A stretch of DNA of 46,914 bases from an uncultured Oscillibacter sp. (GCA_950097035.1 CATNDT010000004.1:1-46914); one strand, 5' to 3'. Numbered from the stretch's first letter, positions 1-8,292 are shown. Numbers and translations: made by a program. The notes: generated by a model from the letters alone, not told the origin.

Positions 1-272
1 GGCCCTCCGTCCGGCGGGGGGAGGAGAACAACATCTTCCCCTTCCAGGACAGCGCAGATGTGATTTTCAACTCCGCCCTGATCTATGAGACCGCCCTGCT
101 AAAGCCCTATGTGCAGCCCCTGCTTTTCGGCGTCCCCAGGGACAGCGAGGAGTATATCGAGGCCAAGCGGCTGCTGAAATTCCTGAACTACTTCCTGCCC
201 ATTCCCGCAGACAACGTGCCCAAGACCTCACTGATGCGGGAGTTTATCGGCGGCGGCTGCTACCACGTTTAA
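1..272 (+). CDS. Nucleoside (uridine-type) kinase, C-terminal end; 5' truncated by window edge
   Basis: Reading frame 3 is open from the first complete codon at position 3 to the TAA at 270-272. It gives about 89 residues that match the C-terminus of the clostridial uridine-kinase-like nucleoside kinases, P-loop enzymes that phosphorylate nucleosides with NTP. Recognisable motifs are VRRGEENNIFPFQ, then FNSALIYE, then RLLKFLNYFLPI, and a terminal REFIGGGCY. The P-loop and any N-terminal TGS-like domain lie outside the window. The gene converges on the AEC permease gene and is followed by a strong hairpin. Substrate preference cannot be judged from this fragment. Confidence 0.8.
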   Translation, partial: PSVRRGEENNIFPFQDSADVIFNSALIYETALLKPYVQPLLFGVPRDSEEYIEAKRLLKFLNYFLPIPADNVPKTSLMREFIGGGCYHV

Positions 273-295
273 CTCGCCGTCCCCCGGCAGGCAAC

Positions 296-322
296 GACCC
301 CTCCGGCCTGGCCGGAGGGGTC
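296..322 (+). terminator. Hairpin between convergent genes
   Basis: Perfect 12-bp inverted repeat (296-307 with 311-322) with a CTG loop. It lies 24 bases after the kinase stop codon and just beyond the 3' end of the oppositely oriented permease gene. The T-tract is weak on either strand, so it may act as a bidirectional 3'-end hairpin more than a classic U-run terminator. Confidence 0.6.
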
Positions 323-350
323 GCCGCTTTCAACGCGCCGCATCCACACG

Positions 351-1355
351 TCACAAAAATCCACAAAAGCGCAGGAGATACACAATGCAGAATACCGTCG
401 CCATGGAGAGGGCGCTGCTCCAAACGACCAGCTGGCTTGCCAACTGGTCGTCACAGCCCATCTCCTGGGCCATCACCGCACTGGAGACGGCCACCGGCGT
501 GGCGCTGATGGCCACCAGCGTGGGGATCTCCACCGCAGTCAACGCCAGAGGGCCCCGCAGCGCCAGAGCCGTGCCGATGACCACAGCGGGGCAGAGCACC
601 AGGCGCAGAGCGATCCCCACTGTCAGCTGCGGCAGCAGGCCCCGCACCGCGCTGAAATCAAACCGGGCGCCCAGAACAAACAGCATCACCGGGGATGCCA
701 CCTTTGAGAGGCTGGTAAGGGCCCCAAAGAGGGAGGGAAGCTGATTTTGAATGGTGAAAACCGGCGTCCCGTCCACCTCCGGAAGAAACTGCCGCACCAC
801 CACCGCCAAAATCCCCGACAGAGCCCCCAGAATCAGCGGATTGGCGGCCAAACGGCGCAGCAGCGTTTTAAGAGAGAGCCGCCGGCCACCACCGCTGCCG
901 AAAAAGGTCAGCACCACCACCGCCAAGACGTTGTACAGCGGCACACAGAGGGAGGTCGCCATAGCCGCAAAAGCCATGGCCGCCTCACCCCCCAGCGCGT
1001 TTGCCAGGGGCAGTCCCAAGATCGCCTGATTAGAGCGAAAGGACGCCTGCACGATCACCCCCCGCTGCCCCCGATCCAGGATAAACAAACAGGCAGCCAG
1101 CAGGCCCAGCAGCAGGCAGAACAGCACCCCTGACAAAATGTATCCAATGCTCCGCCAATTCATATAAGACAGCCCGTCGATCGAATAGACATTGCAAAAA
1201 AGCTGCACCGGCAAAAAGAAGTGAAAGCAAAGCGCGTTCAGCTGCCGGTAAAATTCGTCGCCCCAACGCCCAAATCTGCGCATCCCGCAGCCGGCGAGAA
1301 TGACAAATAAAATCGGAAGGATCGCGCGTATAGTGTATAAAAACGTGTCTCCCAT
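351..1355 (-). CDS. AEC-family (auxin efflux carrier) permease
   Basis: A 334-residue very hydrophobic protein with about ten membrane segments and the AEC-family layout: an N-terminal helix group starting MGDTFLYTIRAILPILFVIL, a short cytoplasmic middle (GSGGGRRLSLKTLLRRL) and a second helix group. Family members export or import small organic acids such as malate; the substrate here is unknown. The ATG at 1355 is preferred over an upstream in-frame start because a G-rich Shine-Dalgarno sequence (GGGGTGGGG) precedes it and the upstream 19 residues are not hydrophobic. It is the last gene of a TetR / UPF0280 / permease cassette, separated from the second gene by about 110 bases holding a hairpin. 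It is unlikely to be the ethanolamine permease: EutH belongs to another family. Confidence 0.85.
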   Translation of the reverse strand: MGDTFLYTIRAILPILFVILAGCGMRRFGRWGDEFYRQLNALCFHFFLPVQLFCNVYSIDGLSYMNWRSIGYILSGVLFCLLLGLLAACLFILDRGQRGVIVQASFRSNQAILGLPLANALGGEAAMAFAAMATSLCVPLYNVLAVVVLTFFGSGGGRRLSLKTLLRRLAANPLILGALSGILAVVVRQFLPEVDGTPVFTIQNQLPSLFGALTSLSKVASPVMLFVLGARFDFSAVRGLLPQLTVGIALRLVLCPAVVIGTALALRGPLALTAVEIPTLVAISATPVAVSSAVMAQEMGCDDQLASQLVVWSSALSMATVFCIVYLLRFCGFL

Positions 1356-1413
1356 AAAATCACCCCACCCCTTCTCTCTTCCCGCGCCCACAGCGGCGCC
1401 ATCCCACTGCAAA

Positions 1414-1450
1414 ACACGGTGACCGCCTCTTTTTCAGGCAGCCGCCGTGT
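1414..1450 (-). terminator. Stem-loop between the UPF0280 gene and the permease gene
   Basis: Inverted repeat ACACGG/CCGTGT (1414-1419 with 1445-1450) with a nested GCCT/AGGC stem. On the minus strand it is followed by TTTT. It sits just after the UPF0280 stop codon and may attenuate transcription into the permease gene or protect the upstream mRNA. Confidence 0.45.
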
Positions 1451-1466
1451 CTTTTGTCAGGAGCCT

Positions 1467-2303
1467 TTACCGCCCCGCCGCTCCCAATTCAAAATACTGC
1501 CTCTGGATATACCCGCTCAAGCGGATAAAATTTCCCAAATCATGCTGCCGCCCGGCCTCCTGCAGCAGCCGGCTCACCGCCATGTCCCGCTCCTCCGGCT
1601 GCAGGGCGCCGACTGCGGTGACCACGGTCAGCTCCGGAATATCCGTGTTGGGGTCCAGATTCTTTGCCAGGGTCGCGGCCACCCGCTCCGACTCGATAAA
1701 CGACGCGTTGGCCAAATGGGTGGCCAGGGCGTCCGCCCAGCCGGCCCGGGCGGCGAATACGCTCACGCTGTCCGCCACGCCCCGGGTAAAGCTGCGCCCG
1801 CCCAAACCGCTGGTGCAGATTCCGCCGATACCGTCCTCCGCGCGGATCGTAACCGGCCGGCTCATCTCCCCCGTTTGAAGCGAGATCACTGTCCTCAAGC
1901 TGATTTGCTCGCCCGGCGCCAGCCGCAGCGCGATATCCCCGCCGTTGTTGGCCACCGCCACGGTGGCTCCGTGCAGAACCAGCCAGTCCGCCACCGCGTC
2001 TGATATGGTTCCGGCCACCGCCGCCATGGGGGTGAGCGTGGGCTCCCCCGTGCGCCGGACCGCCTGATACATCTTCAGCGGCAGCCCTCCCAGCAGGGCG
2101 GGGTCGATCTCTCCGGGCGGTCTTTTCAGCAGGGGCATGGCCGCCGCCACCTCCTCCAGCACCGCCCGGATCACCGTGGCCGCTTCGCGGCACAGATCCG
2201 TCAGCGGCTCTCTTCCGCACAGGGCGGTCACCTGCATGGCCACCGGGCCGTATTCAATATAGACCTGCCCCTCCTGCCGGAGGTAAATGCGCTCACCGTC
2301 CAT
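1467..2303 (-). CDS. UPF0280-family protein (ApbE-like fold)
   Basis: A 278-residue protein that I recognise as UPF0280, a family distantly related to ApbE, the FAD:protein FMN transferase. No reaction is established for the family. The segment AVANNGGDIALRL near the middle resembles the ApbE Gly-Gly-Asp region, and GGICTSGLGGRSF is another glycine-rich conserved stretch. There is no signal peptide, so it is probably cytoplasmic. The ATG at 2303 is chosen because AGGGGAG stands five bases upstream; an alternative TTG at 2330 overlaps the TetR stop codon. The tight spacing to the TetR gene suggests one transcript. Function unknown. Confidence 0.75.
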   Translation of the reverse strand: MDGERIYLRQEGQVYIEYGPVAMQVTALCGREPLTDLCREAATVIRAVLEEVAAAMPLLKRPPGEIDPALLGGLPLKMYQAVRRTGEPTLTPMAAVAGTISDAVADWLVLHGATVAVANNGGDIALRLAPGEQISLRTVISLQTGEMSRPVTIRAEDGIGGICTSGLGGRSFTRGVADSVSVFAARAGWADALATHLANASFIESERVAATLAKNLDPNTDIPELTVVTAVGALQPEERDMAVSRLLQEAGRQHDLGNFIRLSGYIQRQYFELGAAGR

Positions 2304-2326
2304 AGCCGCTCCCCTGCCCGGCGAGG

Positions 2327-2974
2327 TCAATTCTCCGCCGGCTCCGCTCCGCCGCGGGCGGCGATTCCCTGGCAGAAAATTGAAATCGCGTCCCGATTGC
2401 GTTCCACAATGTTATACTTCCCCATTTTATAGCACCACTCCAGCAGCAGCCCGCGCTGAAACACATGAATCGACCGCAAAATCTCGTCACAGCTGATATC
2501 CCCGCGGACCTCTCCGCCGGACTGCCCGTCCAAAATAGCGCCCCGGACAATATCGTCCGTCTGGTGCTGCTCATAGTAGTTGCAGGCGTCCTCCGGCGGA
2601 TTGCTCATCACGCTGATAAACATCTGGCTCAAAAAGGGGCGGTTGCTGCTGGAGGTAGAGGTCTCCACCATAATTTCAATCAGGTTCTGGATCTTTTCCA
2701 CCGCGTTCTTGGCAATATACTCCGGGTCTTCAATGCGCTCCATAAACTTTTCCTTCGCCGTTTCTCCCAGAACCTCGCTGCGGTATATAATCAGGTCGCC
2801 CTTGCTGCGAAACAGGTTGTAAAACGACCCCTTGGACAAGCCGACATTATTTGCGATATCGTCAACAGTCACCGCCTCATACCCATACTTGCTGAACAGG
2901 TCCAGAGCGCTGTGTAAAAGCAATTTCCGGTTCGTCTCCGATTTGCGCTGTCTGCTTGAAGGTCGAATAGACAT
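2327..2974 (-). CDS. TetR-family transcriptional regulator
   Basis: A 215-residue protein with the N-terminal TetR helix-turn-helix: basic start, then ALDLFSKYGYEAVTVDDIA, then NNVGLSKGSFYNLFRSKGDL. The all-alpha C-terminal domain is variable and would bind an unknown ligand. The ATG at 2974 has GGTAGGGG upstream; the upstream extension in the same frame is promoter DNA. It heads the cassette with the UPF0280 gene and the AEC permease and has its own sigma-A promoter at 3048-3076. Two adjacent 10-bp palindromes at the -35 box are plausible autoregulatory sites. Confidence 0.9.
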   Translation of the reverse strand: MSIRPSSRQRKSETNRKLLLHSALDLFSKYGYEAVTVDDIANNVGLSKGSFYNLFRSKGDLIIYRSEVLGETAKEKFMERIEDPEYIAKNAVEKIQNLIEIMVETSTSSSNRPFLSQMFISVMSNPPEDACNYYEQHQTDDIVRGAILDGQSGGEVRGDISCDEILRSIHVFQRGLLLEWCYKMGKYNIVERNRDAISIFCQGIAARGGAEPAEN

Positions 2975-3047
2975 GAACAAACCCCTACCATACTTTAATT
3001 TCCGCCTGCCCACGGCGCGTTTATCCTGAAAAAATACTACCACGTCG

Positions 3048-3076
3048 ATTATAAATGACTTTCCGTGAAATTTCAA
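3048..3076 (-). promoter_or_regulatory. Sigma-A promoter of the TetR cassette
   Basis: Minus-strand TTGAAA (3071-3076), 17-base spacer, TATAAT (3048-3053). This is a near-consensus promoter about 75 bases upstream of the TetR start codon. Confidence 0.8.
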
Positions 3077-3085
3077 TCATATGAT
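3066..3085. promoter_or_regulatory. Two abutting palindromes, candidate TetR operator
   Basis: TGAAATTTCA (3066-3075) and ATCATATGAT (3076-3085) are each perfect 10-bp palindromes lying side by side. The first overlaps the -35 box. The position fits repressor binding, but AT-rich DNA produces such palindromes easily. Confidence 0.4.
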
Positions 3086-3095
3086 ACGATTTATT

Positions 3096-3164
3096 AAAAA
3101 AAGATATGGCTTTGACACCGCAGCACGGGCCGCAACTCCCACACTGCCAGATCACAGCCATATC
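3096..3164 (-). terminator. Terminator at the end of the eut operon
   Basis: On the minus strand GATATGGCT (3156-3164) pairs with AGCCATATC (3103-3111) around a 44-base loop, followed directly by seven T (3096-3102). It lies about 40 bases after the eutP stop codon and immediately upstream of the TetR promoter, so it insulates the two units. Confidence 0.65.
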
Positions 3165-3205
3165 CCTATAAAATCGGAGCTCCTCTTCCGCATTGTGGGA
3201 GAGCT

Positions 3206-3640
3206 TCAGCCCTCCGTGGAGAGAAAGGCCTTCAGCGCCGGAATCCCCTCCCCGGTAGTGGCGCTGACCGCGAAAACAGGTGCGGCTCCCGCCAGTTTCA
3301 GCAGCTCCTTTGCCCGCCGGACCTCCGGTTCCCCGGCCAGGTCAATTTTTGTGACCACGCCGGCCACCGGCACCGGAAACGCGGCCGCAAGTCCCGGGGA
3401 GTACATATAGCGGCTCTCAGACGCGTCCAGCACGAAGAGCACCTGCTCCGCCTCAACCGATGTCACCACCAGATTCTGCAGACAGGACCGGTGCTCCAGA
3501 TACTCCCCCGGAGTGTCGATCGTCCGGTTGACCACCTCCACTGCCTGGGTCTTTTTATAGATGCGCTCCAGTCCGTTGAGCCGCTGGCACAGCGTGGTCT
3601 TTCCGCAGGCCACATTCCCCACCAAAATCACCTTTTTCAC
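3206..3640 (-). CDS. eutP: EutP/PduV-family microcompartment GTPase-like protein
   Basis: A 144-residue small P-loop NTPase. Walker A is GNVACGKTT near residue 8, the switch region is IDTPGEY, and the base-specificity motif is TKID. In family members this protein is linked to microcompartments and has been assigned GTPase or acetate-kinase-like roles. The GTG start overlaps the eutS stop codon as GTGA, so translation is coupled. It is the last gene of the eut operon. Length is typical. Its precise activity cannot be read from the sequence. Confidence 0.88.
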   Translation of the reverse strand: MKKVILVGNVACGKTTLCQRLNGLERIYKKTQAVEVVNRTIDTPGEYLEHRSCLQNLVVTSVEAEQVLFVLDASESRYMYSPGLAAAFPVPVAGVVTKIDLAGEPEVRRAKELLKLAGAAPVFAVSATTGEGIPALKAFLSTEG

Positions 3641-3996
3641 GTGCGGGTGATGGCCGTTGGGGAAAACTGCAGCAGATTTTCCAGCACATCCAGCACGTCC
3701 TTTACCGCCGCCTCCACACTGGCCACGTCGCCGCCGATTACCAAAGAGCCGTTGAACCGGTCCACAAAAACAATCCTCACGTCCGCCGCCTTGGTGGCGA
3801 TGTCGGCGCCGATAATCGCCGCCTCACCGGGTGTGATCGTCATAATGCCCAGCGCGCCCATGTGCGCCTCGACCACGCCCAGCTTTTGATAGATATCCGG
3901 ATTTGGATTGGCGATTAAATGCGCCAGCGTCACCTGCTTGCCGGGAACAAACTCCTGAATGATTCGCTGCTTTTCGCAAGGGCGATTTTCCTGCAT
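3637..3996 (-). CDS. eutS: EutS/PduU-type microcompartment shell protein
   Basis: A 119-residue circularly permuted single-BMC-domain shell protein. The N-terminus [19 protein letters not shown] is the typical EutS start, followed by [19 protein letters not shown] and [17 protein letters not shown]. Such proteins form hexameric, bent facets of the shell. The start ATG at 3996 has GGGAGGAGGGG upstream. It lies between the PduT-like gene and eutP and overlaps eutP by four bases. EutS and PduU are close homologues; the eut context decides the name. Confidence 0.9.
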   Translation of the reverse strand: MQENRPCEKQRIIQEFVPGKQVTLAHLIANPNPDIYQKLGVVEAHMGALGIMTITPGEAAIIGADIATKAADVRIVFVDRFNGSLVIGGDVASVEAAVKDVLDVLENLLQFSPTAITRT

Positions 3997-4012
3997 AGTT
4001 CCCCTCCTCCCG

Positions 4013-4558
4013 TCACATCAGGCTTTCCAGCAGCTCCGGATGGGGGCTGGGGATTACCGCGGACGACACCAGCATTCCCCGGGCATTGGGGGTATTGACC
4101 CCCGCCCGGACGGCCTCTGTCACCGCCGCCACCTCGCCGGTCAAAACCACAAAGGACTTGCCGCCGATGCCGGTGCCAAGGCGCACGTCCAGCAGATCCA
4201 CGTCCGCCGCCTTGACAGCGGCGTCCGCGCCATACACCGAGGCTGTTACAGAGAAAAACTCCATCACCCCTACGGCCCCCATCCGCTCCGGCACAGCGCT
4301 CATATAAATGGCCCGGATCACCTGGGGATGGACCCGGGGGATCACGCAGGCGTCCACCACATGGTCTCCGCCCACGCCGCGCCCGGCTTCCAGAGAAGCC
4401 TGCACCGCCGCCACCTCGCCGGTAAACAGCAGGCAGTACTTTCCGGGGCAGCCGGAGCGGGCAAAGACCATGCGGACCGCCGCCGCTTTCAGCACGATAT
4501 CCGCCGCCTCCACACCTCTGGCAATACTGTTCAATTCCATAAAGCCGATCGTCTCCAT
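4013..4558 (-). CDS. PduT-like tandem-BMC shell protein with probable Fe-S pore
   Basis: A 181-residue protein with two BMC domains (about 1-90 and 95-180) that forms trimers. In the first domain the segment RSGCPGKY has Cys37 at the place where PduT holds a [4Fe-4S] cluster at the trimer pore. The partner gene just upstream encodes a PduS-like Fe-S flavoprotein, so the pair could carry electrons across the shell. The ATG at 4558 is preferred to an upstream GTG because GAGGTGGGG lies six bases before it. PduS/PduT pairs are best known from propanediol loci, but here they sit in an ethanolamine operon. Confidence 0.87.
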   Translation of the reverse strand: METIGFMELNSIARGVEAADIVLKAAAVRMVFARSGCPGKYCLLFTGEVAAVQASLEAGRGVGGDHVVDACVIPRVHPQVIRAIYMSAVPERMGAVGVMEFFSVTASVYGADAAVKAADVDLLDVRLGTGIGGKSFVVLTGEVAAVTEAVRAGVNTPNARGMLVSSAVIPSPHPELLESLM

Positions 4559-4571
4559 CGTCTGCCCCACC

Positions 4572-5918
4572 TCATTCCCCTATAATCACGATCCGCCGGC
4601 CCACCGACTCCACCCGGCCGCCGATACTGGCGTGAACGGGCGCACCCAGCGCCTCCTCAGGCACCCGGGCAATCAGCTGCCCTGCGGATACACGGTCCCC
4701 CGGCGCCACCACCGGCACAGCCGGCGCGCCGATATGCATCTTCACCGGGATCTCCACCCGTTCCGGCGCGCCCTCCAGCAGCTCCCGGATCTCATAGCCG
4801 CTGTACTTCCAAACCCCCGCCCGGGCGGCGATTCTGTCCGAGGGCGCCTTTCGGTACACCCGGCAGGCGCTGGCCTCCCAGGCGGCGTCCGACGGAATCC
4901 GGCAGCGGATACCCGCGGCGGCCAGCTCCGCCTTGATAGCGCGGTTGATCTGCCTTGGCTGCAGGCCCATGGGGCAGGCGTAGGTCTCACAGACCCCACA
5001 CTCGCAGCACAGCTGCGCCCTCTGGATATCCGCATCGTTCAGCAGCTCCCGGATATCCCCGCTCACGGCGGCCTTCCGCATAATGCGGTGGGGCTCCAGA
5101 GGGTGGCCCAGCATATGCCTGGGGCAGAGCTGTGAGCAGAGGCTGCACTGAATACAGGCGGCCCGGGCACGCCGGAACATTCCCGTCAGGTCCATCCCGC
5201 CGCCCCGGGCGTAAGGCCCCTCCGGCGGCAGCACCAGAATGCCGGAGGTCGTCTTGGTGACCACGGCGTTCTCCGTCTCCTCCATGGACATGGGCCGCCC
5301 CATCATGGGGCCGCCCGTCACCACAGAACAGGACTCCCGCAAAACGCCCCCTGCCAGCTCCAGGCAGTCCCGGTAGCGGGTGCCCACCGGGACGCGGAGA
5401 ATCACGGGGCGCCGCACCTCTCCGGTGACGGTGAGGTACTTGTGCGTAAAGGGGATATCCTCCATGGCCTGGGAGATCGCGTAGATCGTGGCCACATTGT
5501 CCACCACCGCGCCCACGGAGATGGGCAGACCCGCCGGAGGCACCACTCTGCCGGTGACCTCGTACACCACGGTCACCTCGTCGCCGGCGGGATAGAAGCT
5601 CTCCAGCTCGTGGATGGCTATGGCGGCACAGGCCGCCTCAATGGCCTGCCGCAGCGCGGCGATCTCCTCCCGGTAATGGCGCTTCACCGCGATCACACAG
5701 TGGGCCGCCCCCACTTCCGCCCCCAGGGCGGCGATGGTCCTCACCAGGCGGGGCGCCTCGTTCAGCATCAAAAAGCGGTCCGTCCGCAGCAGCGGCTCAC
5801 ATTCGGCCCCATTGACGATAAGATACTCCATGCCGCCCTGCAGCTTTTTGCAGGTCGGAAAGCCCGCGCCGCCGCAGCCGACCACGCCGGCGGCCTCAAT
5901 TTTATCCAGAATGCCCAT
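4572..5918 (-). CDS. PduS-like RnfC-type Fe-S flavoprotein
   Basis: A 448-residue protein with an RnfC/SLBB layout: a glycine-rich N-terminus (GVVGCGGAGFPTCKKL), an FMN-binding-like core, an SLBB segment and two ferredoxin-like clusters, C255/C258/C261/C265 and C304/C307/C310/C315. PduS homologues reduce cob(III)alamin to supply the adenosyltransferase, here EutT, and may pass electrons through the PduT-like shell trimer. There is no membrane segment. The start ATG at 5918 lies 17 bases inside the eutN frame with GGGAGGTGAG before it. The C-terminal region, about residues 375-448, looks like a biotinyl/lipoyl-type beta barrel as in RnfC. Confidence 0.87.
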   Translation of the reverse strand: MGILDKIEAAGVVGCGGAGFPTCKKLQGGMEYLIVNGAECEPLLRTDRFLMLNEAPRLVRTIAALGAEVGAAHCVIAVKRHYREEIAALRQAIEAACAAIAIHELESFYPAGDEVTVVYEVTGRVVPPAGLPISVGAVVDNVATIYAISQAMEDIPFTHKYLTVTGEVRRPVILRVPVGTRYRDCLELAGGVLRESCSVVTGGPMMGRPMSMEETENAVVTKTTSGILVLPPEGPYARGGGMDLTGMFRRARAACIQCSLCSQLCPRHMLGHPLEPHRIMRKAAVSGDIRELLNDADIQRAQLCCECGVCETYACPMGLQPRQINRAIKAELAAAGIRCRIPSDAAWEASACRVYRKAPSDRIAARAGVWKYSGYEIRELLEGAPERVEIPVKMHIGAPAVPVVAPGDRVSAGQLIARVPEEALGAPVHASIGGRVESVGRRIVIIGE

Positions 5919-6213
5919 GCGGTCTCACCTCCCCGCCGCTGTCTGCCTGCCTGTTTTTTTCGGTCTCCAGGTCGTCAATAATGCCCACAATGGCCATATC
6001 CGCCGGCACATCCCCCTGTTTGAACACACCCCTGGCGGTACTGCCGGAGACCACCAGCACCCGCTCGCCGATGCCCGCCCCCACCGCGTCCGCGGCCACA
6101 TAGGTCTTCTTTCCGGGGCCGCACTCCTCCTGAACGACCATCAGCTTCAATCCCTCCAGCCGCTCTTCCTTTTTGGTTGCCCAGACATGTCCGATCACTC
6201 TGCAAATAATCAC
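5902..6213 (-). CDS. eutN: EutN/CcmL pentameric vertex protein
   Basis: A 103-residue BMC-P protein that caps the twelve vertices of the shell. The N-terminus IICRVIGHVWATKKEERLEG, the central LMVVQEECGPGKK and the motif AADAVGAGIGERVLVVSGS are typical of the family. The GTG start at 6213 has GGGGGGATACT upstream. Its 3' end overlaps the PduS-like gene by 17 bases. The last 20 residues (charged, after DDLETEK) extend beyond the usual fold. Confidence 0.93.
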   Translation of the reverse strand: MIICRVIGHVWATKKEERLEGLKLMVVQEECGPGKKTYVAADAVGAGIGERVLVVSGSTARGVFKQGDVPADMAIVGIIDDLETEKNRQADSGGEVRPHGHSG

Positions 6214-6231
6214 AGTATCCCCCCTGCTGCA

Positions 6232-7143
6232 TCAGTGTTCCTGCACCAGCGTTACCCGCGCCTGGGTGAATACGTCCCGGGCGGAGGGGGTGACGATCGT
6301 ACCGGCGGGAAGGGAGACCGTACACCCCTCCCGCACCAGCTGCAGCGCTACCGCCTCCGTCACCAGGCGCTCACCGGCGGAAACCGTGCCCCCCTGGAAA
6401 ACCGCACTCTCCCGGGAGGCCGGCGACTGCTGCGCCGCACACTGGACAAAGCCCCCCGGCCGCAGCGCCCGCTTTTGCAGCCGGCCCACGATTCCGCTGC
6501 CGCTCACCCGGGCGGCGTTTGCCTCGTCAAAATCGATGTGCACCGCCAGCACGTGCTCCTTCCCAACGCGGACGATCACATCCTCCAGCGTTACCGGGCG
6601 CTCCTCCCCCAGGCGGATACCCACGCGCTCACCGTCCTGCACGCCGTAGCATGCGGCGTCCGCGGGAGACATATGCACATGGGCCTTTGCCACAATGGCG
6701 GAGCCCCTGGCCGTGACCACGCCCTTGGGCCCGATGATCACCACGTCGGCGGCGCCGGCCAGATCTCCTGAAAGGCAGATAGGGGCCCTGACGCCCAGCG
6801 TGCGGGCGTCGGTCAAAGACAGCTCCACCTGAATGGCGTCACGCACCGGTCCCAGTATCCCCACATTGGCGATCTCCCCCTGCACCGTCGCCAGCTTTAC
6901 CCGCTCTTCAGACAAAAACTGGCCCGGCTGGCTGAGGTCCCGCTTGCGGGTGAGGCGGTGTCCCCTGCCAAAGAGGATCTCCACCGCCTCCTGCGTCAGG
7001 TGCACATGGCGGGCTGAGATCTCAACGGGGATCTCCATCCCCCCGAAGCACGCCCCGCCCTCCGCCGCCCCGGCGGCGGAGCCGGTCTGCGCCACCACCC
7101 GGGACACGATCTCCCGAATGTCCTCTTCACTGAAACGATCCAT
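6232..7143 (-). CDS. pduL: PduL-type phosphotransacylase with EutT-like C-terminal extension
   Basis: A 303-residue protein. It converts acetyl-CoA and phosphate to acetyl-phosphate, recycling CoA inside the compartment, and stands in for EutD. Residues 1-20 (MDRFSEEDIREIVSRVVAQ) form an amphipathic helix typical of encapsulation peptides. The PduL core has the metal-binding SARHVHLT and AHVHMSPADA histidine motifs. After the core (from about residue 215) there is an extension ending in IVTPSARDVFTQARVTL, which resembles the N-terminus of the neighbouring EutT. The ATG at 7143 is chosen for AGAGAGGA upstream; an ATG at 7164 is possible. It overlaps eutT by 17 bases. Confidence 0.9.
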   Translation of the reverse strand: MDRFSEEDIREIVSRVVAQTGSAAGAAEGGACFGGMEIPVEISARHVHLTQEAVEILFGRGHRLTRKRDLSQPGQFLSEERVKLATVQGEIANVGILGPVRDAIQVELSLTDARTLGVRAPICLSGDLAGAADVVIIGPKGVVTARGSAIVAKAHVHMSPADAACYGVQDGERVGIRLGEERPVTLEDVIVRVGKEHVLAVHIDFDEANAARVSGSGIVGRLQKRALRPGGFVQCAAQQSPASRESAVFQGGTVSAGERLVTEAVALQLVREGCTVSLPAGTIVTPSARDVFTQARVTLVQEH

Positions 7144-7912
7144 AACCGGTGTCCTCTCTTTCATAGTATCCGGATATCTTTCGGCAAAAAATCACATACA
7201 CGCCGCTGGACATGCGGTTCAGCCCCTCAATGATATCCCGGCGCCGAAGCACGCCGCCCGTCCGGAAGGCGCGGACAGCGGCCAGCTCCGCCTCGCGCAC
7301 CTGCGTCCGCAGGAGGTTGAGCTCCACACACATCCGGCCCATTTTGTAATGGGGCACAGGGTGCGGAATTCCCAGGGTCTCCTCTACGTGGTGTGAGGCG
7401 TCGCGGAGCTGCCCGCCGCTCATCCCCAACAGGCGGATCTCCGGCAGTGGCTCCTCCTTGACCTCTGCGCCCAAAATCCTGCGGGCGTATTCCAGCAGCT
7501 CCTGCAGCTCCCCCGCAATCCGGGGCTCTCCGCACTCGGCCGCCGTCAGCTGCGCCTCTATGATCCGAGCCGTCAGGCTGTCCAGCCGTCCCCGGAATTC
7601 GATGCGCGGGTCTGTCTTGGGCACCAGCCGATTGCCCCGGAGGTGGGTCATCTCCTCCGGCTTTTCCGGCAGCTCCTCCCCGGTCGCGTCGTCTATATAG
7701 ACGGGCCGCCCGTCCCGCACCGGAACCGGTGTCCGGCTCATTGCCGCGGGCTGAACACCGGCGCCACAGCGGCAGAGCGTGACGCCGTGCTCCCGCAGAA
7801 AATCCATAGCGGACGGCGTAACCACGGTCTCCGCCTCCACCCAGCAGATCTTTTCACGGCTGCGGGGCCAATTGGCCCGCAGCTCCGCATCCGTCAATAT
7901 CTTTTTCATCAT
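7127..7912 (-). CDS. eutT: EutT-type cobalamin adenosyltransferase
   Basis: A 261-residue protein, the length expected of EutT. It transfers the adenosyl group of ATP to reduced cobalamin, making the cofactor of ethanolamine ammonia-lyase. Residues 1-50 form a small N-terminal module with VVTPSAMDFLREHGVTLCRC. A four-helix-bundle Cob_adeno_trans-like region follows (FRGRLDSLTARIIEAQ, then LLGMSGGQLRDASHHVEE). The metal-site cysteines of enterobacterial EutT are not reproduced; only a CxC at about residue 47 is seen. Two consecutive ATG codons begin the gene, with only a weak GGACGGA upstream. Confidence 0.9.
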   Translation of the reverse strand: MMKKILTDAELRANWPRSREKICWVEAETVVTPSAMDFLREHGVTLCRCGAGVQPAAMSRTPVPVRDGRPVYIDDATGEELPEKPEEMTHLRGNRLVPKTDPRIEFRGRLDSLTARIIEAQLTAAECGEPRIAGELQELLEYARRILGAEVKEEPLPEIRLLGMSGGQLRDASHHVEETLGIPHPVPHYKMGRMCVELNLLRTQVREAELAAVRAFRTGGVLRRRDIIEGLNRMSSGVYVIFCRKISGYYEREDTGYGSFQ

Positions 7913-7946
7913 GTTTTCCGTCCGTTACCCTGGGCGGGCAGCCCCA

Positions 7947-8240
7947 TCAGCGGTCGCTCTTCTCCAGCGCAGGGAGAATATACTCCACCTCTCCGTGGGG
8001 TCTGGGAATCACGTGGACAGACACCAGCTCCCCCACCCGGGACACCGCGGCGGCCCCGGCGTCCGTGGCGGCCTTCACCGCACCCACGTCACCCCGAACC
8101 ATCACCGTCACCAGGCCGCCCCCCACATGGACCTTGCCGATCAGATGCACGTTGGCGGCCTTGACCATGGCGTCCGCCGCCTCCACCGCGCCCACAAGAC
8201 CCCTCGTCTCAATCATACCCAACGCCTGCAGATTTTCCAT
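7947..8240 (-). CDS. eutM: EutM-type BMC-H shell protein, second copy
   Basis: A 97-residue single-BMC-domain hexamer protein forming the shell facets. The motif [20 protein letters not shown] includes the pore residues. It is about 90% identical to the copy at 9873-10166; I count ten differences by eye, at residues 3, 4, 10, 13, 18, 32, 66, 83, 91 and 94. AGGAGG precedes the ATG. It lies between eutE and eutT, and the eutE-eutM gap carries two hairpins. It could be named EutM or a EutK-like paralogue, but it lacks the EutK C-terminal domain. Confidence 0.93.
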   Translation of the reverse strand: MENLQALGMIETRGLVGAVEAADAMVKAANVHLIGKVHVGGGLVTVMVRGDVGAVKAATDAGAAAVSRVGELVSVHVIPRPHGEVEYILPALEKSDR

Positions 8241-8274
8241 TTTATACCTCCTGTAATCCGTTGTTCACTTCACA

Positions 8275-8292
8275 CTGCGCCTCTGTGCGCAG
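8275..8292 (-). promoter_or_regulatory. Hexaloop hairpin upstream of the second eutM
   Basis: On the minus strand CTGCGC-ACAGAG-GCGCAG forms a perfect 6-bp stem with a six-base loop having A at position 1 and G at position 4, the pattern reported for ANTAR-protein target hairpins. A second hairpin, TCCCC-GTGC-GGGGA (8300-8313), precedes it. No T-tract follows, so a terminator role is not evident. It may instead be an mRNA-stabilising or processing element. Confidence 0.4.

Noticed and set aside
351-1355. AEC permease as the ethanolamine transporter of the eut operon
   Set aside because: It is in a separate transcription unit beyond a terminator, under a TetR gene, and EutH belongs to a different family.
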